64,000 nt of DNA from Thermoplasmatales archaeon (GTDB lineage: Archaea > Thermoplasmatota > Thermoplasmata > Thermoplasmatales > Thermoplasmataceae): NCBI GenBank assembly GCA_014874365.1, contig JACWAH010000024.1, forward strand, positions 1 through 64,000, given 5' to 3'. The notes under the pieces were generated by a model that was given only the letters and a program-made list of their open reading frames with translations, was not told where the DNA came from and searched no databases. The translations under genes were made by a program, and so were the position numbers. Below are positions 1 to 8,630 of the stretch, in pieces (positions within the stretch are counted from its first letter, which is position 1; every line of letters begins with the position of its first letter).

Positions 1-2091
1 CTTCTCGTAATGTGTACCTGCATCGTTGTAGTTTGATTTCAGTGCCAGGTTGATCTCTTCGAGGGCATCCTCAAGCTTTCCGGAAGTATGGAGCACTTCA
101 CCCTTGAGGGAATGGTATTCCCATCTCTCTCCAAGGCGGATCGCGTCATTGACAGCCTTCAGTGCATCAGTATATTCCTTGAATTTCACAAGCACGATTG
201 CCTTGTTGTAATGGTATGAAGGATCCTTCGGGTTTATGCGGATGGCTTCATTTAAATCCTTCAAAGCCTCGTTATCTTTATTGATCTTGTACAGACAAAC
301 GCCTCTTATGGCCTTAAGATCGGCGTTCTTGGGTTCCTTTGCAAGTACAGGAGTCAGATCCTTAATTGCTGCCTGGTAGTTTGCAAGGTCGAACAATAGC
401 TGTCCCCGGACCTTAAGATACTCAATGTTATTGGGATCTTTTTCAACAGCCATGTCCAGATCGGCAGTTGCCTGTTTCTTCTCTCCCATTCTTAGTAGAA
501 TTATTGCCTTGTTGTAGAGGTACTGCGGTTCTTCAGGGTTTGCCTTGACCGCAGTTTCATATTCATTCAGTGCCTCCTCATATTTTCCATGCTTGAGGAG
601 AATCTTTCCCTTGTTGTGCTGGTAGATCGGGTTGCTCGGATCCAGGGTAATTGCCTGTTCTATCTCGCTGATCGCCTCATCAACCTTTCCGATTTCTGCA
701 AGTATTACGCCCTTACTGGAGTGTGATTCTGCATTCTTGGGATCAATCTTGATTACAGTATCGAACTCTTCAAGAGCGTCGGTGCTCAAATTCAGTTTTG
801 TAAGTACGAGCCCCCTGCTGAGATGGTATTCTGCGTTATTCTTGCTGCCTTTAACTGCTTCAGTATATTCAACTAAAGCGTCGTTCAGTTTATCAACATC
901 TTCAAGAAGTTTACCTCTCCTGTAGTGAATATCCGGGGCGTTTGCCCCCATCTTCATGATGAAATTGTACTCCTCAATTGCCTCATCGTGCATTCTTAGT
1001 TCGTCAAGCAGCAGGGCACGGGACATCCTGTACTCCATCTTGTTTGGGTCCAGCTTTATGGCTGCCTGGAATGACTTGTCAGCTTCCTGTTTCTTGCCAA
1101 CCTTGGTAAGCACCACTCCCATTCTGTAATGCGCTTCGGCGTGCTTGGGATTAATGTCTATGGCGTTTTCGTAGGAAATTATTGCATCGTTGAATTTTGA
1201 GTTGTTTTCGAGTATTGTACCTTTTGTAAAATGAGCATCCGCTGAACCAGCGTCGAGGCGGATAGTTTCATCCAAATCCCTCAATGCTTCAGAGTACCTG
1301 TTTAGCTTGTTAAAGACCAGTGCTCTTTCGTAATGGGTGTTCGGGTCAATCGAATTGAGTTTCAATGCTTCGTTATATTCCCACAGCGACTCTTCATATC
1401 TGTTGAGGCCGTAAAGTGATACTGCAAGATCCCTGTGAAGGTCAGGATCCATCGGATCCAGGCTGACAGAGTCCTTGAATTCTTTGATCGCCTCATTTGT
1501 CTTTCCCATCTTCAGCAGGGTCTCTGCCTTGCTGTTGTGATAGTTCGGGTCCCTGGGGCTAAGGAACAGCGCTTCGTCAAACTTTTTCAGTGCTTCATCA
1601 TATTTCTTATTGTCGGAGAGAATCCTGCCGTAATCATTGTAATAATCGGGGTCCCGGGGGTTTAATTTCAAGGCTTCATTCAATTCTTTAATTGCCTCGT
1701 CTGTCCTCCCAAGCTCGTATATTACCAGTGCTCTGTTATAATGGTATGCGGCTTCTGAAGGATTCAGCCTCAATGCATAGTTGAAATCGTTAAGTGCGTC
1801 ATTTAACCTGGACGTTGTATAATAGACCAGGCCACGATTATACCTGTACGTGGGGTCTGTAGGGTTTAGCTCGATTGCCTTGTCATACTCGTTAATTGCC
1901 TCTTCGTATCTTCCAAGATTGTAAAGGACCACGCCCCTGTTATTATGAGATGAAGGGTTATCCGGTTCCTTCTGGACTTCGCGGGTATATTTCTTTAACG
2001 CTTCCCCCTGATCTTCGACATCCGCAACACTGCCTCCTCTGTTGAGAACATCATCATAAAGATCGTCGTCTTCCTGATCGTTAATCGCCAT
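1..2091 (-). CDS. Giant TPR-repeat protein (3' end outside window)
   Basis: An open frame of 697 codons runs from an ATG at 2091 off the left edge with no stop, so the C-terminus is missing. After a roughly 40-residue acidic, Asp/Glu-rich N-terminus the protein is an uninterrupted series of about 19 repeats of 34 residues (102 bases). They carry the TPR pattern: N-x-G/A-x-x-L near the start, Y-x-E/D-A-L/I in the middle, and A-I/L-x-L-N-P-x-D/N-P at the boundary. No signal peptide or membrane segment is seen. TPR arrays are protein-binding scaffolds; the partner cannot be told. It is transcribed divergently from the L3 operon. A shorter protein with the same repeat type lies at 32394-33086. 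Confidence 0.93.
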   Translation of the reverse strand, partial: MAINDQEDDDLYDDVLNRGGSVADVEDQGEALKKYTREVQKEPDNPSSHNNRGVVLYNLGRYEEAINEYDKAIELNPTDPTYRYNRGLVYYTTSRLNDALNDFNYALRLNPSEAAYHYNRALVIYELGRTDEAIKELNEALKLNPRDPDYYNDYGRILSDNKKYDEALKKFDEALFLSPRDPNYHNSKAETLLKMGKTNEAIKEFKDSVSLDPMDPDLHRDLAVSLYGLNRYEESLWEYNEALKLNSIDPNTHYERALVFNKLNRYSEALRDLDETIRLDAGSADAHFTKGTILENNSKFNDAIISYENAIDINPKHAEAHYRMGVVLTKVGKKQEADKSFQAAIKLDPNKMEYRMSRALLLDELRMHDEAIEEYNFIMKMGANAPDIHYRRGKLLEDVDKLNDALVEYTEAVKGSKNNAEYHLSRGLVLTKLNLSTDALEEFDTVIKIDPKNAESHSSKGVILAEIGKVDEAISEIEQAITLDPSNPIYQHNKGKILLKHGKYEEALNEYETAVKANPEEPQYLYNKAIILLRMGEKKQATADLDMAVEKDPNNIEYLKVRGQLLFDLANYQAAIKDLTPVLAKEPKNADLKAIRGVCLYKINKDNEALKDLNEAIRINPKDPSYHYNKAIVLVKFKEYTDALKAVNDAIRLGERWEYHSLKGEVLHTSGKLEDALEEINLALKSNYNDAGTHYEK

Positions 2092-2111
2092 TATCTCTTC
2101 GGATACTTATA

Positions 2112-2131
2112 AGACATGATATTTTAAATGT
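2112..2131 (-). promoter_or_regulatory. Putative TATA promoter of the TPR gene
   Basis: On the minus strand an A/T-rich box reading cATTTAAAATatc lies about 30 bases before the ATG at 2091. This is the spacing expected for an archaeal TATA box feeding a leaderless or nearly leaderless mRNA. A second A/T box (CTTATAAG, near 2109) is probably too close to the start. Confidence 0.4.
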
Positions 2132-2242
2132 ATCACTTCACTAACACCTTAACATGTGATGGTCCGGAAAAATAGGACCAAATTCAGTGCCAAACCCTTA
2201 AGAATTATCCATAATGCCCGGTTCGGATAATTCACGTTCCGT

Positions 2243-2262
2243 AAAAAAAGGTTTATATAACG
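2243..2262 (+). promoter_or_regulatory. TATA/BRE promoter of the ribosomal superoperon
   Basis: GTTTATATAA at 2251-2260 is a strong archaeal TATA box, directly preceded by an A-rich BRE-like stretch (GTAAAAAAAG). Transcription should start near 2283-2287. That leaves a leader of about 95-100 bases before the L3 ATG at 2382, unusually long here, where most first genes look leaderless. It is the only obvious strong promoter before the L3-Nop5 run. Confidence 0.65.
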
Positions 2263-2325
2263 CGCAAAACTCATCCTGAAGAACGAACCATACATTAAGG
2301 GCAATGCAGATGCAACCCTGTAATT

Positions 2326-2346
2326 CCAAGGCATTGTTATGCCTGG
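2326..2346 (+). promoter_or_regulatory. Hairpin in the L3 leader
   Basis: CCAAGGCAT, four loop bases TGTT, then ATGCCTGG can fold into an 8-base-pair stem with one bulged A. It sits inside the predicted transcribed leader, about 35 bases before the L3 start, and is followed by an SD-like AGGTGAAAACGA. It could be a binding site for a ribosomal protein that represses its own operon, or chance. Confidence 0.35.
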
Positions 2347-2381
2347 AACTGTAATGTAACGGTTTGCACAGGTGAAAACGA

Positions 2382-3374
2382 ATGTCAACGCCACACCACT
2401 CTAGAAGAGGGTCTAAAGCATACTATCCGAGGGTAAGAGCCAAGAGTCCAGCAGCCGCTATCAGGTCATGGCCTGAAGAAGATGGCAAGCCGAGAATACA
2501 GGCTTTTGCAGGTTACAAGGTGGGAATGACCCATGTAACTATGTCGGATTATCGCAAATTCAGCACTACTGCAGGGCAGAGCATATTTTCTGCCGCTACG
2601 GTTATAGAAGTCCCCCCAATGACCGCAATAGGGATCAGGTATTACGGGGAAGACTGGAACGGCCTCCGTTCGCTTGGCGAAACATGGGCGAAAGATATTC
2701 CTAAAGAGGTATTGGAAAAAATACCGGCAAGAAAGAAAGAAACAACCTTCGAACCCAAAGAAGTCGAAGTTTTCGATATAAGATTAATTGTTGCAACCAA
2801 CGCTACGTCGGTCACTGGAATTCCGGTCAAGGTACCAGAAATTTTTGAGACTAGGGTGTCAGGCAGTACGATGAAGGAACGAATGGAATTCGCAAAGCAG
2901 AAACTCGGAACAGAGTTAAAATTCACAGATTTTTCCAAGGCCGGAAATTTCGTGGACGTAATGGGAGTAACCAAAGGAAAGGGTTTTACCGGGCATGTTG
3001 AAAGGTTCGGTGTCAAACTGCTGCCGAGAAAGAACAGAAAGCATAGAAGGATGATCGGCACTCTGGGGCCATGGCACCCAGACTGGGTCAGGAACACTGT
3101 CCCACAGGCTGGGCAGATGGGATACCAACAGAGGACGGTCCACAACATAAGGGTATTGAGATATTCAGACAAAACCGAGGCGGATCAGATCAACGTGAAG
3201 GGCGGATATCCAGGATACGGGCTTGTCAGAAATGATTACATTCTTGTTCACGGATCTGTACCGGGCCCTTCAAAACGACTGATCAAGCTGCGTGAGCCGG
3301 CAAGGCAGAAAACGCCTTCGCTTGATGCCATCAACATTTCGTATATATCTACTGAATCCAAACAGGGTGACTGA
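2382..3374 (+). CDS. rpl3: 50S ribosomal protein L3 (uL3)
   Basis: 330 residues, the usual length for archaeal/eukaryotic L3. Family landmarks are GYKVGMTH near residue 45, the basic RKNRKHRRMIG region and the GQMGYQQRT loop that reaches toward the peptidyl-transferase centre. It binds 23S rRNA early in large-subunit assembly. The ATG is preceded by AGGTGAAAAC. It is the first gene of the superoperon, two bases before L4. Confidence 0.98.
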   Translation: MSTPHHSRRGSKAYYPRVRAKSPAAAIRSWPEEDGKPRIQAFAGYKVGMTHVTMSDYRKFSTTAGQSIFSAATVIEVPPMTAIGIRYYGEDWNGLRSLGETWAKDIPKEVLEKIPARKKETTFEPKEVEVFDIRLIVATNATSVTGIPVKVPEIFETRVSGSTMKERMEFAKQKLGTELKFTDFSKAGNFVDVMGVTKGKGFTGHVERFGVKLLPRKNRKHRRMIGTLGPWHPDWVRNTVPQAGQMGYQQRTVHNIRVLRYSDKTEADQINVKGGYPGYGLVRNDYILVHGSVPGPSKRLIKLREPARQKTPSLDAINISYISTESKQGD

Positions 3375-3376
3375 GA

Positions 3377-4138
3377 ATGGAAGTAAATTTGTATTCTGCT
3401 GAAGGAAGTGCACTTTCAAAGATTGAACTCCCGAAGATTTTCGAGTCCGAAATAAGGGAAGACCTGATCCACCAGGTTTTCAGGTCCATATCACTCTCAA
3501 TGAGGCAGCCCTGGGGTTCTTATCCCAGAGCGGGTATGAGAAGGGTGGGTCAAAATGTTGGGCCGAACCATGGTATTTCCAGGGTCCCAAGAGTTGCTGG
3601 CGGCTCAAGAGGAGTCCTGCTTGCAAGTTTCAAGGGAGGAAAGAGTGCGCATTCCCCAAGGTCTGACAGGATTTTATCCAAGAAAATCAACAAGAAAGAG
3701 AGGACTATGGCAAGGGACTCTGCGCTGTCGATGACTAAGAGCAGAGATATGGTTATTTCCAGGGGGCATAAAGTGCCTGAAGGTATCACGCTGCCCGTTG
3801 TTGTCGAGGATGGGATTGAAACCATCAGGAAAACCAAGGATGCAGTTGATTTCCTGCAGAAAATAGGGCTCTACATTGATGTGGAGAGAGCAATCTCGGG
3901 ATACAAGATAAGAGCTGGAAGGGGAAAAGCAAGAAACAGAAAGTACAGGGAACCGAAAAGCATTCTCATGGTTGGTTCCAACCAGGAAAACCTTCGCGCG
4001 TTTTCCTCGATCAGGGGAATTGAAATTGCTTCTGCAAGATCACTGAGCCTTAGAAAACTGGCACCGGGAGGAAAGGGTGGAAGACTTACGCTGTTCACGA
4101 AATCTGCCCTTGCACAACTTGAGGAGGTGACTGAATGA
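3377..4138 (+). CDS. rpl4: 50S ribosomal protein L4 (uL4)
   Basis: 253 residues, typical of archaeal L4 (formerly L4e). The conserved exit-tunnel loop is seen in RAGMRRVGQNVGPNHG (about residues 52-67), followed by RVPRVAGGSRG. It binds 23S rRNA domain I and lines the nascent-chain tunnel. It lies two bases after L3, and its stop overlaps the L23 start by four bases (ATGA), implying coupled translation. Confidence 0.97.
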   Translation: MEVNLYSAEGSALSKIELPKIFESEIREDLIHQVFRSISLSMRQPWGSYPRAGMRRVGQNVGPNHGISRVPRVAGGSRGVLLASFKGGKSAHSPRSDRILSKKINKKERTMARDSALSMTKSRDMVISRGHKVPEGITLPVVVEDGIETIRKTKDAVDFLQKIGLYIDVERAISGYKIRAGRGKARNRKYREPKSILMVGSNQENLRAFSSIRGIEIASARSLSLRKLAPGGKGGRLTLFTKSALAQLEEVTE

Positions 4139-4386
4139 ATTCAGTGATAGAAACGCCGGTAGCGACAGAAAAAACAATGCTCCTGATCGAAAAAGAGAAC
4201 AAGCTTACATTCAGGGTCGCCAGAACCGCCACGAAAAAACAGGTTGCAAAAGAGGTTGCCGAAAGGTTTTCTGTCGAGGTCGATTCGGTAAATATCCTGT
4301 TTGACAAGAAAGGGAAAAAGGCTGTAGTCAAGCTGAAAGAAGGATCTTCTGCCGAAGAGATCGGCACGAGAATAGGTATATTCTGA
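4135..4386 (+). CDS. rpl23: 50S ribosomal protein L23 (uL23)
   Basis: 83 residues, matching the short archaeal L23. It begins with the typical ...ETPVATEKTM helix start and has the RVARTATKKQVAKEVAERF core. It forms part of the tunnel-exit platform that SRP and the translocon contact. Its start overlaps the L4 stop; the preceding GAGGTGACTGA supplies the SD. Confidence 0.96.
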   Translation: MNSVIETPVATEKTMLLIEKENKLTFRVARTATKKQVAKEVAERFSVEVDSVNILFDKKGKKAVVKLKEGSSAEEIGTRIGIF

Positions 4387-4397
4387 GGTGAAATGAA

Positions 4398-5093
4398 GTG
4401 GGTAAACATATAGTTGCACAGAGAAGGGGAAGAGGGGGACTTGTTTACCGGAGTCCCAGCCACAGGCATGTTGGCAGAATTACAAACCCTCCTGCAGGTG
4501 CGTACAAGATAATTGATATTGTTCATGCTCCGGGAAGGAATAACCCTGCCCTGAAGATAACCGATGCATCTGGAAAGGGATTTTACCAGATTGCGTTTTC
4601 TGGCGCGCACGTCGGCCAGGATATCCATGTTGGAAAAAATGGTGAGGCGAAGTCCGGGAGCACAATTCCCCTGGGAAAGGTACCGGACGGATCGCTGGTT
4701 TATAATATTGAATCGCAGCCTGGTGATGGCGGGAAGTTCTGCAGGAATGCAGGATCCGCTGCGCTCGTAGTATCGCATGGAGAAGCTGTGGTATTAAAAC
4801 TTGCATCAGGAAAGACCAGGGACTTCCATGCCGACTGCATGGCGACAATGGGAACAGCGGCAGGATCAGGTGCCAGGAATGCACCTATACTCAAGGCAGG
4901 AAAGAACGTCCATTTCACTCAGAGCAGGGCCAAGAGACCCTACACAGTTAGAGGAGTGGCAATGAATGCAATTAACCACCCTCATGGCGGGGGGAACCAT
5001 CAGCATGTGGGAAGGCCGAGCACAGTAGGGGCACGGGCTCCTCCGGGCAGAAAAGTTGGAAGGTTGTCACCTAAGAAGAAGAGGAAAAGATAA
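4398..5093 (+). CDS. rpl2: 50S ribosomal protein L2 (uL2)
   Basis: 231 residues, near the archaeal norm of about 235-240. It has the N-terminal RRGRGG region, HAPGRNNP, and the C-terminal [16 protein letters not shown] motif that carries the conserved histidine near the peptidyl-transferase centre. The start is GTG at 4398, six bases after GGTGA at 4387-4391; a nearby ATG at 4393 is in another frame. Its stop overlaps the S19 ATG. Confidence 0.97.
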   Translation: MGKHIVAQRRGRGGLVYRSPSHRHVGRITNPPAGAYKIIDIVHAPGRNNPALKITDASGKGFYQIAFSGAHVGQDIHVGKNGEAKSGSTIPLGKVPDGSLVYNIESQPGDGGKFCRNAGSAALVVSHGEAVVLKLASGKTRDFHADCMATMGTAAGSGARNAPILKAGKNVHFTQSRAKRPYTVRGVAMNAINHPHGGGNHQHVGRPSTVGARAPPGRKVGRLSPKKKRKR

Positions 5094-5554
5094 TGGCAAG
5101 CAGAACCAAGAAACAGGCATCAGTTAAGTCAATCAAGAGGAAGGCACGAAAGTCACAGAAAATAGTGATGGGAAGAGCCCGGGAGTTCCTGTATAAGGGC
5201 TTTTCTATGGAACAACTTGACGCCATGGAGTTTCCGGAACTGATCAAGATCCTTCCGTCTAGAGCAAGAAGGTCACTGACAAGGGAGATGAACCCTGAAC
5301 AGCAGCATCTGCACGAAAAGCTTCTCGGAGAGAAGGAAGAAGTCAAGACCCATGTCAGGGACATTGTTGTGCTGCCGGGATACGTCGGCAAAATAGTACA
5401 GCTATACAACGGACACAGCTACATCAAGTTTGAAGTGAAACCGGAGATGATAGGTCATTACCTCGGGGAGTTTGCTCCCACCAGGCATGATGTGAAGCAC
5501 TCCGGGCCGGGAGTAGGGGCAACCCGTTCCTCCAAGTTCATGCCGCTGAAGTGA
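5093..5554 (+). CDS. rps19: 30S ribosomal protein S19 (uS19)
   Basis: 153 residues, the archaeal/eukaryotic long form. Landmarks are EFPELIKILPSRARRSL, the central GHSYIKFEVKPEMIGHYLGEF block and KHSGPGVGATRSS. It sits in the 30S head near the A site with S13. It starts directly at the L2 stop, and its end overlaps the L22 frame by four bases. Confidence 0.97.
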   Translation: MASRTKKQASVKSIKRKARKSQKIVMGRAREFLYKGFSMEQLDAMEFPELIKILPSRARRSLTREMNPEQQHLHEKLLGEKEEVKTHVRDIVVLPGYVGKIVQLYNGHSYIKFEVKPEMIGHYLGEFAPTRHDVKHSGPGVGATRSSKFMPLK

Positions 5555-6012
5555 TGATAATGAAAGGATACACAGTTAAGGAATTTCCAGAAAAGAGTGC
5601 GCATGGCAGAATCATAGATGCGGATATTTCGTTGAAAGATGCAGTGAACATTGCACATTACCTCAGGGGGATGAAACTGTCAAGGGCAAAAGAACTGGGA
5701 GAAAGGGTCTTGAAAAAAGAAAGCCCAATAAAGTATTTCAGGTATCTTGATTCAATTTCCCACAGAACAGGAGTGGGACCGGGAAGATATCCCGTTAAGG
5801 CCATGAAAGTATTCATGGAGCTTTTCTCTAACGTGGAAGCCAACGCAGAGTTCAAAGGTCTTCAGGTTGAAAACCTTACCCTGAAGGTTATCTCTGCCGC
5901 AAAAGGCGGCATGGTTAAGAGATACCGCCCCAAGGCTTATGGAAGGGCCGGGCAGTTCTTCAAGGATCAGGTCAACATTGAAGCCGTAGTAGTGGAAGGA
6001 GGCGAAGAATGA
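5551..6012 (+). CDS. rpl22: 50S ribosomal protein L22 (uL22)
   Basis: 153 residues, the normal archaeal length. It shows [34 protein letters not shown] and the tunnel hairpin tip [12 protein letters not shown]. It binds all 23S domains and lines the exit tunnel. The annotated ATG gives [15 protein letters not shown]; the in-frame ATGs at 5551, 5554 and 5560 are all possible. Overlaps S19 and S3 by four bases each. Confidence 0.96.
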   Translation: MMIMKGYTVKEFPEKSAHGRIIDADISLKDAVNIAHYLRGMKLSRAKELGERVLKKESPIKYFRYLDSISHRTGVGPGRYPVKAMKVFMELFSNVEANAEFKGLQVENLTLKVISAAKGGMVKRYRPKAYGRAGQFFKDQVNIEAVVVEGGEE

Positions 6013-6665
6013 AGGAAAGGAAATTCGTTAATGAATCAGTGAAGAAATTACTCATTACAGAATACATACGAAAAGAAACGGACTCGGCAGGGTTTGGAGG
6101 CATGGAGATGAAGAGAACGCCATTCGGAACAAACATTATCCTGCATGTGAACAAGCCTGGTCTGGTCATCGGAAGAAAGGGAAGCAAGATTCAGGAGATT
6201 ACCAGTCATCTGGAAGGAGTCTTCGGTGTTGAAGCACCCCAGATCGAAGTAAAGGAGGTCGAGAATTCGGACCTTAACTCGCAGATTGTTGCAAAGAAAA
6301 TTGCACTTTCGCTGGAAAAAGGCTGGGCATACAGAAAAGCCGGGACCAATGCACTTAGAAGGACGCAGGAAAGCAAGGTTAGGGGCGTCATTATCAGGAT
6401 TGCAGGCAAGATATCGGGAGAAAGGGCAAGATCTCACAAATTCATATACGGAGGAATAAAGTATTCAGGACAACCGTCAATTGACGGAATGGACAGGGGA
6501 TTCGCTGTGGCCAAGCTGAAACTGGGAATAATAGGGATCAGTGTAGGCATACTGAGGAACGATTACAGGCTTCCAGACGAAATCAGGATCGACGAGAATG
6601 CATTACCGAAGGAGGTGGTAACAGCAGATGGAGCTCAGGGCAAAGGAGATACGGAAACTCAGTAA
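6009..6665 (+). CDS. rps3: 30S ribosomal protein S3 (uS3)
   Basis: 218 residues. It has a type-II KH domain with the [15 protein letters not shown] loop (about residues 49-63), and the C-terminal [27 protein letters not shown] core. It sits at the mRNA entry channel. The last 38 bases overlap the L29 gene in a different frame, so the S3 tail after about residue 206 is doubly coding. Confidence 0.97.
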   Translation: MKERKFVNESVKKLLITEYIRKETDSAGFGGMEMKRTPFGTNIILHVNKPGLVIGRKGSKIQEITSHLEGVFGVEAPQIEVKEVENSDLNSQIVAKKIALSLEKGWAYRKAGTNALRRTQESKVRGVIIRIAGKISGERARSHKFIYGGIKYSGQPSIDGMDRGFAVAKLKLGIIGISVGILRNDYRLPDEIRIDENALPKEVVTADGAQGKGDTETQ

Positions 6666-6828
6666 AGACGAGAGACAGGAGAGGCTTAAGGGACTTTACG
6701 AAACGCTTCTGAAGGAGAGGGCCACCCATTCCATGGGGGGCGCTCCCGCAGATCCAGGAAAGATCAAGAGTGTGAGGAGACAGATATCGAGAATACTCAC
6801 CGTAGAAGGGGAGGAACATAAGAAATGA
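6628..6828 (+). CDS. rpl29: 50S ribosomal protein L29 (uL29)
   Basis: 66 residues, typical. It has the two-helix L29 pattern: [31 protein letters not shown], and [13 protein letters not shown]. The start is supported by GGAGGTGG shortly upstream, inside the S3 gene, giving an unusually long 38-base overlap. It helps form the tunnel-exit platform. It overlaps aIF1 by four bases. Confidence 0.94.
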   Translation: MELRAKEIRKLSKDERQERLKGLYETLLKERATHSMGGAPADPGKIKSVRRQISRILTVEGEEHKK

Positions 6829-7124
6829 AGGATAAGAATTTCACAGGGATTCCAAAGGAATTGCAACCATGGGAAGGATTTTCCAGGGAAGGACAGATAA
6901 TTAAGATTACTGTTGACAAGAGGAGATACGGCAAGAGCGCCACCATCATCGATGGCATCGATCCCAAGGACGAGGACATCTACCAGATTGCAAAGTTGCT
7001 TAAGAGAAAGGTTGCATCCGGCGGTACTGTGAAAGACGGAAAGCGAATTGAACTTCAGGGAGAACACAGGGCAGTGGCAAAGAAGCTGCTTGAAGACATG
7101 GGATTCAAGGTTGAGGTTGAGTAA
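6825..7124 (+). CDS. Translation initiation factor aIF1 (SUI1 family)
   Basis: 99 residues with the SUI1 fold pattern: ITVDKRRYGKSATIIDGID, then LLKRKVASGGTVKDGKRIELQGEH. The SGGTVKDG and QGEH blocks are family signatures. It binds the 30S P site and enforces correct start-codon choice. Its place between L29 and Rpp29 is conserved in many archaea. Translation is probably coupled to L29 through the ATGA overlap. Confidence 0.96.
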   Translation: MKDKNFTGIPKELQPWEGFSREGQIIKITVDKRRYGKSATIIDGIDPKDEDIYQIAKLLKRKVASGGTVKDGKRIELQGEHRAVAKKLLEDMGFKVEVE

Positions 7125-7125
7125 G

Positions 7126-7401
7126 ATGCAGGAAGATTTCGTCAATGAGTTCATAGGCAGGGAGATCGAGATAGTCGACTCCAGGGATGAAAAGATCAGG
7201 GGAATGAAATTCCATGTTATTGACGAAACCAAGAAAACCTTGACTGTGACCCAGGGGCACAGGAAGATAATGCTGATCAAGCGCAAAATCAGCTTCCGGT
7301 TAGCCGGTGGATCCACCGTTATAAACGGAAGGGCTGTCGAGTTCAGGCCTGAAGACAGATTGAAGGAAGTCAGAAAGATAAAAAAAATGATTGGTGAGTA
7401 G
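7126..7401 (+). CDS. rnp1: RNase P protein component 1 (Rpp29/Pop4)
   Basis: 91 residues from the ATG at 7126, directly after the aIF1 stop; a longer in-frame reading from 7048 lies inside aIF1 and is not needed. Features are FIGREIEIVDS, GMKFHVIDETKKTL and the Sm-like barrel ending in VNGRAVEFRPEDRLKE (here INGRAVEFRPEDRL). It is a subunit of the tRNA 5'-maturation ribonucleoprotein. It overlaps S17 by 8-11 bases. Confidence 0.95.
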   Translation: MQEDFVNEFIGREIEIVDSRDEKIRGMKFHVIDETKKTLTVTQGHRKIMLIKRKISFRLAGGSTVINGRAVEFRPEDRLKEVRKIKKMIGE

Positions 7402-7726
7402 AACGAAGAAAAATATAGGAATTGATGTGGAAGTTCCCAAGACCAAGTGTACCGACAAGAAGTGCCCTTTCCATGGAAATTTATCCGTAAGGGGACAGAT
7501 AATAGAGGGTACAGTTGAGGGTACAGGTATGATCCAGAGTGCAGTAGTGGTGAAGGAAAGGAGAGTCAAGATTCCGAAATACGAGCGATATATCAAGGCA
7601 AGATCCAGGTTCCATGCACACATTCCAAAGTGCATCACCATCTCAAAAGGCGACAGGGTCAAGATAGCAGAATGCAGGAAGTTGTCAAAGACGATCTCAT
7701 TCGTGGTAATTGGAAAGGTGAGCTGA
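7391..7726 (+). CDS. rps17: 30S ribosomal protein S17 (uS17)
   Basis: 111 residues from a TTG at 7391, or 110 from the adjacent GTG at 7394; the sequence then reads SRTKKNIGIDV. The archaeal-type DKKCPFHGNLSVRGQ block and the OB-fold end ISKGDRVKIAECRKLSKT are present. No clear GGTGA precedes it, so the exact start is open. Its TGA overlaps the L14 ATG. Confidence 0.94.
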   Translation: MVSRTKKNIGIDVEVPKTKCTDKKCPFHGNLSVRGQIIEGTVEGTGMIQSAVVVKERRVKIPKYERYIKARSRFHAHIPKCITISKGDRVKIAECRKLSKTISFVVIGKVS

Positions 7727-8124
7727 TGAAAGGAATAGCCGGAAGGCAACATCGCGGGCTCCCGCTTGGTGCAACGATTAACTGCGTTGACAACACGGGT
7801 GCCAAGATAATCAGCCTGATCAACGTTAAGGCATATCACGGAGTAGCAAGGAGGATTCCGTCCGCAGGAGTGGGCGATCTATTCATCGCAGCTGTCAAGA
7901 AAGGGACGCCGGAACTCAGGAGCAAGATCGTTTATGCAGTGGTTATCAGGCAGAGGAGACCATACAGAAGAGCTGACGGATTTATGGTTGAGTTTGAGGA
8001 CAACGCCGCAGTACTGGTCACGCCGGAAGGGGAAGTCAGGGGTTCCGAAATTAAGGGAGCAGTAGCGAGGGAAGCAACAGAAAGGTGGCCAAGGATAGCA
8101 GCCATAGCTTCTACAATAATCTAG
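7726..8124 (+). CDS. rpl14: 50S ribosomal protein L14 (uL14)
   Basis: 132 residues from the ATG at 7726, which overlaps the S17 stop and follows AAAGGTGAGCTG. Landmarks are LPLGATINCVDNTGAKI, AGVGDLFIAAVKKG, the RRPYRRADG stretch and the C-terminal RWPRIAAIASTII. It binds at the subunit interface. A longer in-frame reading from 7630 lies inside S17 and is rejected. Confidence 0.96.
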   Translation: MKGIAGRQHRGLPLGATINCVDNTGAKIISLINVKAYHGVARRIPSAGVGDLFIAAVKKGTPELRSKIVYAVVIRQRRPYRRADGFMVEFEDNAAVLVTPEGEVRGSEIKGAVAREATERWPRIAAIASTII

Positions 8125-8132
8125 GTGATGAA

Positions 8133-8630
8133 GTGATTTCAAAGGTCAACATAGCATTGAGCCGCGATCTGCGGAAGAAATACGGAGTTGCCTCACTGCC
8201 GGTGTGCAGGGGGGACATGGTAGAAATCTCAGGCGGAACCAGGAAAGGAGAGGGAGGCAAGGTAGTGGTAGTTGATCACAAGACAGGGAAGGTGATCATA
8301 GACGGAGTTTCAATTTCAAAGTCTGACGGAAAACAGAGTGAGTTTCCCGTTAATCATTCGAGACTGATAATTACGAGGATAGACGGAAGCAGGAAGGAAA
8401 GAATGGAGCGGCTCAAAGCAAAGACGGAGGCCAGGAACCTCAAGTTTGAGGAACCGGAGCCAATAGAGCCTGAAGAGGTAGAAGCACCTGCAATTGAAGA
8501 CCAGTCCGGGGAAACCGGCGAAGCAAGGACTGCAGAAACCACAGAAACCCAGGAAGAGAATGGGGTTCCGGAAGAGCAGGAAATGAAGAAGGAAGAGAAA
8601 GGAGAGGACGGAGAGAACAATGATCAATAG
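8133..8630 (+). CDS. rpl24: 50S ribosomal protein L24 (uL24) with acidic tail
   Basis: 165 residues from GTG 8133, four bases after GGTGA at 8124-8128. The KOW-type core is seen in LPVCRGDMVEISGGTRKGEGGKV (shown here in two overlapping parts: CRGDMVEISGG and GTRKGEGGKV) and continues to about residue 100. Residues 106-165 are a low-complexity tail with about 24 Asp/Glu in 60, rich also in Pro, Thr and Gln. Such a tail is odd for an rRNA-binding protein. The tail overlaps the S4e start by 11 bases. Confidence 0.93.
   Translation: MISKVNIALSRDLRKKYGVASLPVCRGDMVEISGGTRKGEGGKVVVVDHKTGKVIIDGVSISKSDGKQSEFPVNHSRLIITRIDGSRKERMERLKAKTEARNLKFEEPEPIEPEEVEAPAIEDQSGETGEARTAETTETQEENGVPEEQEMKKEEKGEDGENNDQ

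Noticed and set aside
1-2091. DNA repeats mistaken for a CRISPR array
   Set aside because: The 102-base periodicity comes from 34-residue TPRs; there are no constant repeats with unique spacers.
2149-2394. 81-codon frame on the minus strand upstream of L3
   Set aside because: It covers the strong L3 promoter and leader, has no SD and no protein pattern.
2642-3172. 176-codon antisense frame inside L3
   Set aside because: Shadow of the L3 codons; the plus-strand product is certain.
7048-7125. Longer N-terminus of RNase P component 1
   Set aside because: It lies fully inside aIF1; ATG 7126 right after the aIF1 stop gives the usual length.
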